Assembly: GCF_027497355.1 (NCBI RefSeq)
Contig: NZ_CP114909.1
Span: forward strand, 682,001 to 746,000
Length of the DNA stretch: 64,000 nucleotides
Direction: 5' to 3'
From: Micromonospora sp. WMMA1947
GTDB taxonomy: Bacteria; Actinomycetota; Actinomycetes; Mycobacteriales; Micromonosporaceae
The position numbers were made by a program, and so were the translations under genes. The notes under the pieces are model-generated. The model worked only from the letters and a program-made list of their open reading frames with translations. It did no database searches and was not told the origin of the DNA. Positions 1-9,067 of the stretch are shown here, in pieces (position 1 is the stretch's first letter; every line of letters begins with the position of its first letter).

Positions 1-218
<218 letters not shown>

Positions 219-376
219 CTACCCGAGAACCGTAGCGGTCGGCTGTGACAGCCGTCCGGCCACCCGCGCCGAGCAGGGCGAACCGGCACCAGCCGCGCCA
301 TCCGGCGGGCAGGTCCCGGCCGTGCGACGATCGCGTCGGCGGTACTGGGCGACAACGGTCGGAAGGCGGGCGGCGG

Positions 377-985
377 ATGCGCGACGGGGTGATCTGGGCG
401 CTGGTGATCGTGGCCTGCGTCGCGGCCGGGTGGCTGTGGAACGACTGGCGCCGCCGGGCGGCCGAACGCGCCGCCGGCACGCGCGGCCGGGCCGACGGGC
501 GGCGGGGCACCGGGCGTGGCGGCCGGACCGGCACCGACCGGCCCGGCGGAGGGCGCGGCGACGAGCGGGCCGGCGGTGGACGCCGAGGTGACCGGGCCAG
601 CACCGGGCCACGGGGTGACCGCGCCGGCGCGGCGCCGAGGCCCCGGGACGCCGGGCGGGACCGGGACGAGCCGCGGCCCGGGGAGATCTGGTGGGCCGAC
701 GTGCCGTACGCCGACGGGACCGGTTCGAAGGTGCGCCCCTGTCTGGTGCTGCGAATCGACGGCGGGGACGTCGAGGTCCTGAAGATCACCAGCCAGGACA
801 AGTCGGACCGGGACGACCACCTGCCGATCCCGACCCGCGGCTGGGATCCCGATGCCGACCACGACAGCTACCTCGACGTGAGCGAGCCGATCGCGGTGCC
901 GCTGGGCGCGTTCGCCGACCGGGCCGGCACCTGCGACCCGGACCTGTGGCGTGGCGTCCGCCGGCTGAGCCACCTCACCGGCTGA
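377..985 (+). CDS. Membrane-anchored PemK/MazF-like protein
   Basis: 202 residues in three parts: a single membrane span at about residues 5-21, a disordered Arg/Gly/Asp-rich linker (about 24-98), and a C-terminal PemK/MazF-type domain (about 99-202) with GEIWWADVPY at 102-111 and the K-x-R-P-C-L-V-L strand at 119-125. Known MazF and PemK proteins are ribosome-independent mRNA endoribonucleases; an Arg in the RP strand and a Ser/Thr in the following loop (TSQ, 138-140) are typical active-site positions and both are present. No antitoxin-sized gene lies beside it: the neighbours are ligA (divergent) and an ADP-ribosylglycohydrolase (convergent). ATG 377 is chosen because GGAAGG sits upstream and the hydrophobic segment starts right after it. 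Whether it cleaves RNA is unknown. Confidence 0.75.
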   Translation: MRDGVIWALVIVACVAAGWLWNDWRRRAAERAAGTRGRADGRRGTGRGGRTGTDRPGGGRGDERAGGGRRGDRASTGPRGDRAGAAPRPRDAGRDRDEPRPGEIWWADVPYADGTGSKVRPCLVLRIDGGDVEVLKITSQDKSDRDDHLPIPTRGWDPDADHDSYLDVSEPIAVPLGAFADRAGTCDPDLWRGVRRLSHLTG

Positions 986-997
986 GCGCGGGCGGCG

Positions 998-2050
998 TCA
1001 CCCCTGGCCGCGAGAGCCGCCGCCGGGCGCCTCCCCGTCGAACGCGTCGGCGAGGGCGGTGAGCTGGTCGGCGTACTCGATCCGGCCGGCCCACCCGGCG
1101 GGCCAGGCCGCCGTGCCGTACGCGGCACCGACGAACGCGCCGGCCAGCGCGGCGATGGAGTCCGAGTCACCGGCTGTGGTGGCGCCCCGGGCCAGCGCGC
1201 CGACCGGGTCGTCGGCGTGGCGCAGCGCGCAGAGCAGCGCGGTGGCGAGCGCCTCCTCGGCGATCCACCCCTCACCGGTGAGCCGGCACGGGTCGCCACC
1301 GTCGTCCGGGCGGGCCAGCGCCGCCTCCAGCCGGCCGAGCACGTGCAGGCAGTCGTCCCAGCCCCGGGCGACGAACTCGGCGGCGCTGCTCCCGCCGGGC
1401 CGCTGCCACAGGTCACCGAGCCAGTCGTCCCGGTAGACGGTGCGCTGCTCCCGGGCCCGCTCGGTGAGCAGGCCGGGCAGCTCCGGCAGCGCCACGCCGT
1501 CGCGCAGCAGCCGGACCGCGTACGCGGTCAGCTCACTGGCCGCCAGCCCGGTCGGGTGACCGTGGGTGAGCCCGGCCTGGAGCTGGGCCAGCCCGGCCAT
1601 GGTGTCGAGGTCGACGTCGAGCAGCCCGACCGGGGTGACGCGCATGTTCGCGCCGCAGCCCTTGGAACCGGCGACGGTGGCCTCCTGCCAGCGGGCACCC
1701 CGGGCCAGCTCGGCGCAGGCCCGCAGGCAGGTCATCCCGGGGGCGCGATTGTTCTCCGGGCTGACCGACCAGTCGACGAAGCGCTGCCGCAGCAGCGGCT
1801 CCACCGCCTCGGCCGTGTACGCGGGCGCCTCGTGCAGCGCCCACGCCACTGCGAGCGCCATCTGGGTGTCGTCGGTGACCAGGGCCGGGTCGCCGGTCAG
1901 CTCGCGCGGACCGGCCGGGCCGTAGCGCCGGACGATCTCGGTGACGGTGAGGAACTCGGTCGGCTTGCCCAGGGCGTCGCCGTAGGCCAGGCCGAACAGC
2001 GAACCGGCGGCGCGGCCGGTGGCGGTGGAGGCGGTCACGATGGCGATCAT
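998..2050 (-). CDS. ADP-ribosylglycohydrolase family protein
   Basis: 350 residues, the usual length for a single-domain ADP-ribosylglycohydrolase (DraG/ARH fold), a metal-dependent enzyme that removes ADP-ribose from proteins or small molecules. The metal-binding landmarks are present in order: YGDALGKPTEF near the N-terminus, the DDTQMALA motif (family DDT), and the C-terminal D-S-D-S-I-A-A-L-A-G signature that completes the dinuclear site. ATG 2050 is preferred to an ATG five codons upstream because GGCGGAGG lies directly before it. It is convergent with the PemK-like gene (12 bp apart) and is followed on the same strand by the VOC gene. The substrate cannot be read from sequence. Confidence 0.88.
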   Translation of the reverse strand: MIAIVTASTATGRAAGSLFGLAYGDALGKPTEFLTVTEIVRRYGPAGPRELTGDPALVTDDTQMALAVAWALHEAPAYTAEAVEPLLRQRFVDWSVSPENNRAPGMTCLRACAELARGARWQEATVAGSKGCGANMRVTPVGLLDVDLDTMAGLAQLQAGLTHGHPTGLAASELTAYAVRLLRDGVALPELPGLLTERAREQRTVYRDDWLGDLWQRPGGSSAAEFVARGWDDCLHVLGRLEAALARPDDGGDPCRLTGEGWIAEEALATALLCALRHADDPVGALARGATTAGDSDSIAALAGAFVGAAYGTAAWPAGWAGRIEYADQLTALADAFDGEAPGGGSRGQG

Positions 2051-2076
2051 GCCTCCGCCGCGCAAGTGGCGGAAGG

Positions 2077-2454
2077 TCAGTCCCAGCAGAGGCAGAACGG
2101 GTGGCCGGCCGGGTCGGCGTAGACCCGGAAGCCCTCCCCCTCACCGGGCAGCCGCCGTGCGCCGAGTGCCAGCGCCGCCTTCTCGGCCGCCTCGATGTCG
2201 TCGACTGTCACGTCGAGGTGGAACTGCTGCGGCCGGGCCGGGTCGGGCCAGTCGGGGGCACGCAGGCCGGGTGCCCGCTGGAAGGCCACCCGCGGCTGGT
2301 GCCCGGGTGGGCCGCCGAGCACCACCCACTCGTCGCCGTCGGAGTTCTCCTCCACCAGGGGCAGGCCGAGCAGCTCGGCGTAGAAGCCGGCCAGCGCGCG
2401 CGGGTCGGGACAGTCGATCACTGTGGAACGCAGTCGTCCGATCATGCCGGTCAT
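2077..2454 (-). CDS. VOC (glyoxalase/bleomycin resistance) domain protein
   Basis: 125 residues, one vicinal-oxygen-chelate domain made of two beta-alpha-beta-beta-beta modules. The first module has STVIDCPDPRALAGFYAELL; the second has QQFHLDVTVDDIEAAE and ends DPAGHPFCLCWD, the typical closing strand. The His of FHLDV and the DPAGHPF segment are at the usual metal or ligand positions. Members include glyoxalases, dioxygenases and binding proteins, so the activity is open. ATG 2454 was chosen as the first in-frame start near the conserved strand; ATG 2445 is equally possible because no strong Shine-Dalgarno is seen. It lies 28 bp after the MetE-like gene, probably in the same transcript. Confidence 0.8.
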   Translation of the reverse strand: MTGMIGRLRSTVIDCPDPRALAGFYAELLGLPLVEENSDGDEWVVLGGPPGHQPRVAFQRAPGLRAPDWPDPARPQQFHLDVTVDDIEAAEKAALALGARRLPGEGEGFRVYADPAGHPFCLCWD

Positions 2455-2482
2455 CGTGCCCGTCGGGTACGACGGAAAAACG

Positions 2483-3487
2483 TCAGTCCTCGGCGAGCCG
2501 CCGGCCCGCGTCGCGGCAGGCGGTGAGCACCGCGCGGGCGTACCCCGGGGTGGCGCCGGCCAGGCCGCACGCGGGGGTGACCACCACCTGCTCGGCCAGC
2601 CGGCGGCGGGGGAAGCCGAGCTGGTCCCAGACGCGCCGCACCCGGTCGGCGACCTGGGCCGACGTCGGCGCCCGGCCGGACGGCGGCGGCAGCGTCGGCG
2701 CGGCGCCGGCGAGCAGGCCGAGCCCGGCGTCGATCGCCTCGCCGAGCGGGTCGAGGTCGGTGACGAGCGACAGGTCGAGCGCGACGCCCACCGCACCGGC
2801 GGAGCGGATCAGCTCCAGCGGTACGTCCGGCGCGCAGCAGTGCACGAGCGCCGGGGCGCCGGCCGCCTCGATCACCTCGCGCAGCAGCGCCCGCGCGACC
2901 TCGGTCTCCACCGGACGGTGGGTGCCGAAGCCGCTCTCGGTGGGCACCCGGCCGGCCAGCACCGCCGGCAGGGACGGCTCGTCGAGCTGGAGCAGCACCG
3001 AGGCGCGGGGCAGCCGCCGGGTCACCGCCTCGACGTGCCCGCGCAGCCCTTCACCGAGCGAACCGGCGAGGTCGCGTACCGCACCGGGGTCGCGCAGCAT
3101 CCGGCCGCCGATCGGCAGCTCCAGCGCGGCGGCCAGGGTGAACGGCCCGGCGGCCTGGACCTTGACCGGGCCGGCGTACTCCTCGGCCTGCTCGGCGAGC
3201 TGGTCGAGGTCGCGTTCCATCAGGTCGCGGGCGCGGCGCAGGTCCCGGCCGGGGCGCGGGGCGATGCGCCAGCGGGCCGCGTACAGCTCGACCGGGAGTT
3301 CGACGAGCAGACCGGCGGTGCGCCCGACGAGGTCCGCGCCCGGCCCTCGGGCGGGCAGCTCGGGCAGGTGTGGCAGGGCGGACAGCTCGCCGAGCACGAT
3401 CCGCTGCGCCTCGGCGATGTCGGTGCCGGGCAGCGACCCGATCCCGGTCGCCGCGCCGGTGGGCCAGGGCCACGCCTGCTCAGTCAC
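2483..3487 (-). CDS. MetE-like cobalamin-independent methionine synthase C-terminal domain protein
   Basis: 334 residues, about the size of the C-terminal catalytic barrel of MetE without its N-terminal half. It opens with GAATGIGSLPG, has LLQLDEPSLPA, a His-Cys-Cys at LVHCCAPDV and a late Cys in TPACGLAG; these match the zinc ligands and substrate strand of the family. MetE-type enzymes methylate homocysteine, but short stand-alone forms often use other methyl donors or have unknown roles, so a methionine synthase name would overreach. GTG 3487 has no ribosome binding site; TAGGCT stands six bases upstream, the layout of a leaderless actinobacterial gene. Together with mnmA and the cysteine desulfurase upstream it forms a leftward run linked by sulfur chemistry. 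Confidence 0.8.
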   Translation of the reverse strand: MTEQAWPWPTGAATGIGSLPGTDIAEAQRIVLGELSALPHLPELPARGPGADLVGRTAGLLVELPVELYAARWRIAPRPGRDLRRARDLMERDLDQLAEQAEEYAGPVKVQAAGPFTLAAALELPIGGRMLRDPGAVRDLAGSLGEGLRGHVEAVTRRLPRASVLLQLDEPSLPAVLAGRVPTESGFGTHRPVETEVARALLREVIEAAGAPALVHCCAPDVPLELIRSAGAVGVALDLSLVTDLDPLGEAIDAGLGLLAGAAPTLPPPSGRAPTSAQVADRVRRVWDQLGFPRRRLAEQVVVTPACGLAGATPGYARAVLTACRDAGRRLAED

Positions 3488-3493
3488 GGCCGC

Positions 3494-3499
3494 AGCCTA
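3494..3499 (-). promoter_or_regulatory. Putative leaderless -10 element (MetE-like gene)
   Basis: TAGGCT fits TAnnnT and is six bases before GTG 3487, so the transcript would begin at or next to the start codon. No Shine-Dalgarno is present. Confidence 0.5.
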
Positions 3500-3517
3500 T
3501 CCGCTGCCCGTCGCCGG

Positions 3518-4594
3518 TCAGGCAGCGGTGATGGTGGCCGAGCCGAGGACCACGTCTCCGGCCGGGTCCGGCCGGTAGGCCACGACCGCCTGGCCGGCGG
3601 CCACACCGCGGACCGGGCGGCGCAGCGAGGCGCGCAGGCCGTCGGCGTCCACCTCGACCGCGGCCGGCACCACGTCGCCGTGCGCCCGCAGCTGCACCTC
3701 GCACTCGACCGGCCCGTCCGGGCGCGGCCCGCCGGTCCACACCGGGCGGGTGGCGCGCACGTCCGAGACCTCCAGCGCCTCGGCCGGGCCGACGGTGACC
3801 GTGTTGGTGGTCGGGGTGATGGACAGCACGTAGCGGGGGCGGCCGTCCGGCGCCGGGCGGTCCAGGTGCAGGCCGCGCCGCTGCCCGACGGTGTACTGGT
3901 AGGCGCCGCTGTGGCTGCCCACCACCGCGCCGGTGAGCGCGTCCACCACCTGGCCCGGCGCCTCACCGAGCCGCTCCGCGAGGAAGCCGCGGGTGTCGCC
4001 GTCGGCGATGAAGCAGATGTCGTGCGAGTCGGGCTTGTCGGCCACCGCCAGGCCGCGCCGGGCGGCCTCCGCGCGTACCTCGGCCTTCGTCGAGTCGCCC
4101 AGCGGGAAGATGGACCGGTCGAGCTGCGCGCGGGTCAGCACCGCCAGCACGTACGACTGGTCCTTAGCCGCGTCGACGCTGCGCCGCAGCAGGCCGTCCG
4201 CGCCGAGCCGGGCGTGGTGGCCGGTCACCACCGCGTCGAAGCCCAGGGCCACGGCCCGGTCCAGCACCGCGGCGAACTTGATCTTCTCGTTGCAGCGCAG
4301 GCAGGGATTCGGGGTACGCCCGGCGGCGTACTCGGCCACGAAGTCGTCCACCACGTCGTCGTGGAACCGGTCGGCCATGTCCCACACGTAGAACGGGATG
4401 CCGAGCACGTCGGCGGCACGCCGGGCGTCCCGGGAGTCCTCCAGCGTGCAGCAGCCCCGGGCGCCGGTGCGGTACGTCTGCGGGTTGCGGGCCAGGGCCA
4501 GGTGCACGCCCGTCACGTCGTGCCCGGCCTCCACCGCCCGTGCCGCCGCGACGGCGGAGTCCACCCCGCCCGACATCGCCGCCAGAACCCTCAC
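3518..4594 (-). CDS. mnmA: tRNA-specific 2-thiouridylase MnmA
   Basis: 358 residues, full length for MnmA, which installs 2-thiouridine at wobble position 34 of tRNA-Lys, -Glu and -Gln. Seen: the ATP pyrophosphatase P-loop [14 protein letters not shown] at the N-terminus, the first catalytic Cys in [12 protein letters not shown], the second in [12 protein letters not shown], then the central and C-terminal beta-barrel domains ([11 protein letters not shown]). GTG 4594 is the start, with GGGGAG eight bases upstream. It follows the cysteine desulfurase by 37 bp on the same strand; that enzyme is the natural sulfur donor, so the pair probably forms a tRNA thiolation unit. The same arrangement is common in actinobacteria. 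Confidence 0.95.
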   Translation of the reverse strand: MRVLAAMSGGVDSAVAAARAVEAGHDVTGVHLALARNPQTYRTGARGCCTLEDSRDARRAADVLGIPFYVWDMADRFHDDVVDDFVAEYAAGRTPNPCLRCNEKIKFAAVLDRAVALGFDAVVTGHHARLGADGLLRRSVDAAKDQSYVLAVLTRAQLDRSIFPLGDSTKAEVRAEAARRGLAVADKPDSHDICFIADGDTRGFLAERLGEAPGQVVDALTGAVVGSHSGAYQYTVGQRRGLHLDRPAPDGRPRYVLSITPTTNTVTVGPAEALEVSDVRATRPVWTGGPRPDGPVECEVQLRAHGDVVPAAVEVDADGLRASLRRPVRGVAAGQAVVAYRPDPAGDVVLGSATITAA

Positions 4595-4631
4595 CGGCCC
4601 ACTCCCCTCGTCCTCACCGAGCGTATCCGGG

Positions 4632-5807
4632 TCAGCGGGGCGTGCGGAGGGCGGCCGCGCGGCGGGCCCGCTCGACCGCGGCGGGCAGCGCGGCGATGAG
4701 CGCGTCCACGTCCGCGCCGGTGCTCGTGTGCCCGAGCGTGAAGCGCAGCGAGGACCGGGCCCGGTCGTCGTCGGCGCCCATCGCCAGCAGGACGTGCGAG
4801 GGCTGGGCCACCCCGGCGGAGCAGGCCGACCCGGTCGAGCAGGCGATGCCCTGGGCGTCCAGGAGCAGCAGCAGCGCGTCCCCCTCGCAGCCGGGGAAGG
4901 AGAAGTGCGCGTTGCCGGGGAGCCGGTCGGCCGGGTCGCCGTTGAAGATCACCTCGGGGACTGCCTGCCGGACCCGCTCGACCAGCTCGTCGCGGAGCGC
5001 GGCGACGCGGGCCGCGTACTCCTGCTGGCCCTTCACCGCGGCCTCGACGGCGACCGCGAACGCGACGATGCCCGCGGTATCGAGCGTCCCGGAGCGGACG
5101 TCGCGCTCCTGGCCGCCGCCGTGCAGCAGCGGGGTGGCCGCCACGTCGCGGGCCAGCAGCAGCGCGCCCACGCCGGTCGGCCCGCCGAGCTTGTGCCCGG
5201 TCACGGTGAGCGCCGACACGCCGCTGGCGGCGAAGTCGACAGGCACCTGCCCGACCGCCTGAATGGCGTCGGTGTGGAACGGCACCCCGTGCGCGGCGGC
5301 GACGGCGGCCAGCTCGGCCACCGGCTGGACGGTGCCCACCTCGTTGTTGGCCCACATGGCGGTGACCACCGCGACGCGCTCGCCGTGCTCGGCCAGCTCG
5401 GCGCGCAGGCGCTCCGGGTCGAGCCGCCCGGCCGCGTCGACCGGGAGCCAGCCGGCCTGCGCGCCCTCGTGCTCGACCAGCCAGTCCACCGCGTCCAGCA
5501 CAGCGTGGTGCTCGACCGCGCTGGAGACCACCCGGACCCGGTCGGGCCGGGCGGCGCGGCGGGCCCAGAAGACGCCCTTCACGGCGAGGTTGTCGCTCTC
5601 CGTCCCGCCGCCGGTGAAGATCACCTCGGAGGGGCGGGCACCGAGCGCCGCGGCCACCCGCTCGCGGGACTCCTCCACCCGTCGCCGGGCCCGGCGACCC
5701 GCCGCGTGCAGCGAGGACGGGTTGCCGACCTCGCGGGCGACAGCGACGTACGCCTCGAGTGCCTCGTCCAGCATCGGGGTCGTCGCCGCGTGATCAAGGT
5801 ATGCCAT
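4632..5807 (-). CDS. Cysteine desulfurase (IscS/NifS family)
   Basis: 391 residues, a class V PLP aminotransferase-fold enzyme that takes sulfur from cysteine as a persulfide. Seen: [10 protein letters not shown] at the N-terminus, the PLP-binding Lys in [15 protein letters not shown], and the mobile loop with the persulfide Cys in [11 protein letters not shown]. The SGSACS loop is the group I (IscS/NifS) form. No iscU or iscR lies beside it; instead mnmA follows 37 bp downstream, so a role in tRNA thiolation is the best inference. The first codons are GTG-ATG; ATG 5807 is used, GTG 5810 is equally possible, with AGG just upstream. Confidence 0.92.
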   Translation of the reverse strand: MAYLDHAATTPMLDEALEAYVAVAREVGNPSSLHAAGRRARRRVEESRERVAAALGARPSEVIFTGGGTESDNLAVKGVFWARRAARPDRVRVVSSAVEHHAVLDAVDWLVEHEGAQAGWLPVDAAGRLDPERLRAELAEHGERVAVVTAMWANNEVGTVQPVAELAAVAAAHGVPFHTDAIQAVGQVPVDFAASGVSALTVTGHKLGGPTGVGALLLARDVAATPLLHGGGQERDVRSGTLDTAGIVAFAVAVEAAVKGQQEYAARVAALRDELVERVRQAVPEVIFNGDPADRLPGNAHFSFPGCEGDALLLLLDAQGIACSTGSACSAGVAQPSHVLLAMGADDDRARSSLRFTLGHTSTGADVDALIAALPAAVERARRAAALRTPR

Positions 5808-5845
5808 CACCGTTCAGCCTAACGGCCTGCGCGCCCGGCACCGGG

Positions 5846-5882
5846 GGCCGGACCGCCCCGTCCCACCCGGGGCGGTCCGGCC
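5846..5882 (-). terminator. Rho-independent-type hairpin after sortase gene
   Basis: A perfect 15-bp stem (5846-5860 with 5868-5882) and 7-base loop lies between the end of the sortase gene and the start of the cysteine desulfurase gene. As usual in high-GC actinobacteria there is no long U tract. Confidence 0.65.
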
Positions 5883-5904
5883 GCTCACGACGGAACGGCC
5901 GCGA

Positions 5905-6570
5905 TCACGCGGGAACCGCCGTGATCACGATGTTGTCCCGGTAGCTGCGGGTCTTCGCGTCGAACGGCCCGCCGCAGGTGATCAGCGTGAGGCGGGGCTT
6001 GCCGTCGCGGGCGAAGTACCGCTCCAGCGGGATCTTCGACTTCCGGTACTCCTCCCGGGCCACCACCCGGTACGAGCGCTCCCGGCCGTCCGAGCCGGTG
6101 GCGGTGAGCTTGTCCCCCTGGCCCAGCTCGCGAAGCCGGAAGAACGCCCCCTTGCCCTGCTCGGCGCTGTCCACGTGCCCGGCGATCACCACCGAGCCGG
6201 CATCGGCCTCCAGGCCCGGGCCGTAGCGGTACCACCCGACCTGGTCCACGCTGGGCGGCACCTCGAACTCGTCGGTGCGCTCGTTGACGCCCACCGGGTT
6301 GACTGTCGCGGTGACCCGGATCGGCGGGATGCTCAGCTTCACCGGCGGCACGATCTCGCTGTCGCCGGGCAGCGTGCCCGGGTTCACCGGGACCGAGCCG
6401 CCGCCGGTCGCCGAGGCCGCCGGCGTGGGTGTGGCACTCGCCAGCGCCGTCACCTCGTCGCCGCCGACGTCCCCGGCGGGCTCGGAGCCGCACGCCACCA
6501 CTGTCGCCAGGGTGAGCGCGGCGGCGCCGGCGGCCATCGCCGCCAGCGCCCCGCGGTTGCGCACCGTCAC
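5905..6570 (-). CDS. Class F sortase
   Basis: 221 residues. Sortases are membrane-tethered transpeptidases that attach proteins to cell wall or other surface acceptors. An uncleaved N-terminal span lies at about residues 6-26, then a Thr/Pro/Ala linker, then the sortase barrel with the catalytic triad: His in VIAGHVDSAE, Cys in LTLITCGGPFD, Arg in SYRDNIVI. The class F assignment rests on these motifs and the short actinobacterial form. GTG 6570 is chosen because it gives a GTGA four-base overlap with the stop of the upstream DUF4397 gene, so the two are translationally coupled; longer in-frame starts would run deep inside that gene. A hairpin follows it at 5846-5882. Confidence 0.87.
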   Translation of the reverse strand: MTVRNRGALAAMAAGAAALTLATVVACGSEPAGDVGGDEVTALASATPTPAASATGGGSVPVNPGTLPGDSEIVPPVKLSIPPIRVTATVNPVGVNERTDEFEVPPSVDQVGWYRYGPGLEADAGSVVIAGHVDSAEQGKGAFFRLRELGQGDKLTATGSDGRERSYRVVAREEYRKSKIPLERYFARDGKPRLTLITCGGPFDAKTRSYRDNIVITAVPA

Positions 6571-7400
6571 CGGCGACCGGCCCGGGCGGTTGCCGCCACC
6601 CGCGCCCCGCCGCCGACCAGGAGCAGCACGCCGGCCCCGGCCAGCACGTACCACCAGGTGTCCACGCCGGTGCCGGCCTGGCCGCCGGTGCCGCTGGGCA
6701 CGCCGCCCGGCGCCGAGTGCAGGCCGTTGATGGTCTGGGCCACCACGCTCAGGTTCTTGGCCTCGGCCGAGCCGATGGCGTAGACGATGGTGGCGGTGCC
6801 CTCCTTCAGGTTCAGGTCGGCCGGGCCGATGGCGACGGTGTCGGTGCCGGCGAGCACCACGTCCGCCTTCACCGAGCCGGCGGCCACGTCCGCCTTGGCC
6901 TCCTTCGGGTTGGTCAGGTCCTCGAAGACCGGCTCGCCGCCGGCCCGCACGTCGACGGCCGGTGCGGCCGCGGTGTGCCGGACGATCAGCCGGGCCTTGC
7001 CGGCGCCCACCTTGGACACGTCGTTGACGAACGGGGTGATCTGCGGGTTTCCGTCGGCGCTCAGGTGGGCGGCGAGGCTGATGTTCGCCCCGCCCGGCAC
7101 CGCGGCGTCGTCCACCTTCAGGATCGCCTTGTCGATCGCCTCGCCCGGCTTGGTCAGGGCGATGTCGTAGTCCCCCTCGGGCAGGGTGAGCGGACCGGCG
7201 ACGTCGCCGGGCTTGAAGTTGTTCAGCGTCTTCTCGCCGTTGACGTACACGTCGACCGGGGTGTCCGGGATGCCGTGGACCACGGAGACCTTCGACGAGG
7301 CGGCGTAGGCGGGGCTCATGGTGGCGGCGCCGACGCCGGCGAAGGTGAGGGCGGCCACCGCGCCGCCCGCGGCGACCCGACGGAACATCGCGTACTGCAT
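6567..7400 (-). CDS. DUF4397 surface protein with C-terminal membrane anchor
   Basis: 277 residues. Signal peptide at about 1-33 (cleavage after AYA-A), then two DUF4397 modules (VSVVHGIPDTPVDVYVNGE and the second around ARLIVRHTAAAPAVDV). DUF4397 is a secreted beta-sandwich domain often found on Gram-positive surfaces. The end carries a Gly/Ser/Thr-rich stretch, a membrane span and a basic tail (TARAGRR), the overall layout of a sortase substrate, but no LPxTG motif is seen. The gene is coupled by a 4-bp overlap to the sortase gene, so the two probably work together. A strong AGGAGG stands before ATG 7400. Confidence 0.83.
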   Translation of the reverse strand: MQYAMFRRVAAGGAVAALTFAGVGAATMSPAYAASSKVSVVHGIPDTPVDVYVNGEKTLNNFKPGDVAGPLTLPEGDYDIALTKPGEAIDKAILKVDDAAVPGGANISLAAHLSADGNPQITPFVNDVSKVGAGKARLIVRHTAAAPAVDVRAGGEPVFEDLTNPKEAKADVAAGSVKADVVLAGTDTVAIGPADLNLKEGTATIVYAIGSAEAKNLSVVAQTINGLHSAPGGVPSGTGGQAGTGVDTWWYVLAGAGVLLLVGGGARVAATARAGRR

Positions 7401-7640
7401 TGTCTGCCTCCTGGTGGTTGATGCTGATTCGTCAGGCCTGGCTTGCAGAACGGGTTACGCCGGCTCCGTCGCCCCCGGATGCGCCCGGATCCGATTTCTT
7501 TTTCCCGTCTCCGGACGCATCCGGCGGACCCCGCCGGGACGAAGGAGAGGTGACGAGGGTTGTGACGGACACACCGGGAGAGTGGGGCGGTGGCTGTGGG
7601 AGTTACAGTCGGGCATGCCCCACGGAAGGCGAGCCGCCCG

Positions 7641-8246
7641 GTGACGGCGGCGAGGCAGGGCCCCGAACCGCCGGGCGAGGACGACCTCGCCACCCGGTTC
7701 CGCGACGGCGACGAGGCGGCCCTGCGAGAGGCGTACGACAGGTACGGGCGAGCGGTGCTGCACCTGGCCACCACGACGCTTGTGAACCGCAGCGACGCCG
7801 AAGACGTGACCCAGGCGACGTTCGTCGCCGCCTGGCTCGGCCGGGAGACGTTCGACCCGGCGAAAGGCTCACTGGTCGGCTGGCTGCTCGGGATCGGGCG
7901 GCGCAAGGTGGTCGACCGGATCCGGGCCTCGGCCCGGGAGACGCGCGTGGTCGAGACGGTGAAGCAACTGCCGGAGCCGGTCTCGACCGGTCCCGACCCG
8001 GACACCGTTGTCGACCGGCTGGTGGTCGCCGACGAGCTGGCCCGGCTCCCCGACGAACAGCGTCGGATGCTCGAGCTGGCGTTCTACGACGACCTGACAC
8101 ACCAGCAGATCGCGGCGGTGACCGGCGTGCCGTTAGGCACTGTCAAGAGTCACATCAGACGCGGCATGCAGAGCCTGAAACGCAGATGGGAGGTGGACGG
8201 TGCAGCACCTGGACCACGACCGGCTGGTCTTTCTGGCGCTCGGTGA
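7641..8246 (+). CDS. ECF RNA polymerase sigma factor
   Basis: 201 residues with region 2 (DLATRFRDGDEAALREAYDR through DAEDVTQATFVAAWLG and the GWLLGIGRRKVVDRIR helix) and region 4 (LPDEQRRMLELAFYDDLTHQ, GVPLGTVKSHIRRGMQSLKR). It directs RNA polymerase to a small regulon, most likely held in check by the zinc anti-sigma factor encoded next. GTG 7641 has GGAAGG upstream; GTG 7590 is an in-frame alternative adding 17 residues. Its 3' end overlaps the anti-sigma gene by 47 bp. It is divergent from the DUF4397-sortase pair, which may be among its targets (inference). Confidence 0.9.
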   Translation: MTAARQGPEPPGEDDLATRFRDGDEAALREAYDRYGRAVLHLATTTLVNRSDAEDVTQATFVAAWLGRETFDPAKGSLVGWLLGIGRRKVVDRIRASARETRVVETVKQLPEPVSTGPDPDTVVDRLVVADELARLPDEQRRMLELAFYDDLTHQQIAAVTGVPLGTVKSHIRRGMQSLKRRWEVDGAAPGPRPAGLSGAR

Positions 8247-8970
8247 GAGCGAGGCGGCTGACGGCGAGGCCACCCATCTGGACACCTGCGACCACTGCCG
8301 GGGCGAGGTGGAGACACTCCAGCACGTCGCCGGGCTCGGCGCGGGCACCCAGGGTCTGGCCGATCTGCCCGACCCGCCGGAGCACATCTGGCAGGGCATC
8401 ATGGCCGAGGTCCGGGCCGCCGAGCAGCTGCCGGCGCTGACCGAGCGGCGCCTGCCGCGCCCGGCCGACCCGGTGGAGCCGGCCGCCGTACCCGTCGTCG
8501 CACGTCGTCCGCGCCGCGGCCGGCGCCGGCCGGGGTGGGCGACCACGGCGGTCACCGCCGCCGCTGCCGCGGTGATCGGTGTGGCGGGCACCGCAGCGGT
8601 GCTCGGCGGTGGCGGCGAGCCCGCCGATCCGCAGCCGCAGGTGCTGGCCAGCGCGCCGCTCGCGGCGTTCGGGTCGACACCGAAGGAGGCCTCCGGCGAC
8701 GCGCGGGTGCTCGGTGACAACCGATTGCATCTGCACGTGACGAATCTCCCGACCGTTCCGGGGTACTACGAGGTCTGGCTGATCGATCCGAACACGATGG
8801 AAATGTTCTCCGTGGGTACGCTGAGCAACGGATCAGGGGACGCGCTCCTGCCGATTCCCCCGAACGTCGACCTGCGCACCTACACCGTGGTCGACATCAG
8901 CGCGGAGCAGTACGACAACAAGCCCGCCCACTCCGGCGACAGCCTGCTGAGGGGCACCCTGACGGGCTGA
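8200..8970 (+). CDS. Zinc-binding anti-sigma factor, RskA-like
   Basis: 256 residues. The cytoplasmic N-terminus has the ZAS pattern H-x3-C-x2-C (HLDTCDHC), the fold that clamps ECF sigma factors. One membrane span lies at about residues 111-132, followed by an outside domain of about 120 residues resembling the RskA C-terminal domain (LHVTNLPTVPGYYEVWLIDP, FSVGTLSNGSGDALLPIPPN). GTG 8200 has GGGAGG upstream and lies inside the end of the sigma gene, giving coupled, near-equal expression. Release of the sigma factor would need regulated proteolysis or a change at zinc; no protease gene is nearby. A strong hairpin follows. Confidence 0.88.
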   Translation: MQHLDHDRLVFLALGESEAADGEATHLDTCDHCRGEVETLQHVAGLGAGTQGLADLPDPPEHIWQGIMAEVRAAEQLPALTERRLPRPADPVEPAAVPVVARRPRRGRRRPGWATTAVTAAAAAVIGVAGTAAVLGGGGEPADPQPQVLASAPLAAFGSTPKEASGDARVLGDNRLHLHVTNLPTVPGYYEVWLIDPNTMEMFSVGTLSNGSGDALLPIPPNVDLRTYTVVDISAEQYDNKPAHSGDSLLRGTLTG

Positions 8971-9019
8971 TCGGCGGGCCGGCTCAGCTCCCCGGCCCGC
9001 CGATCAGCTCCCCACGAGA

Positions 9020-9053
9020 AAGGCCGCCGCCCGGTGCACCGGGCGGCGGCCTT
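9020..9053. terminator. Bidirectional terminator hairpin
   Basis: A perfect 15-bp stem with a TGCA loop lies between the convergent anti-sigma and etfA genes and can end transcription from both sides. The stem ends with AAGGCC / GGCCTT, giving short A and T tracts. Confidence 0.8.
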
Positions 9054-9067
9054 CTGTCACGCGACGC

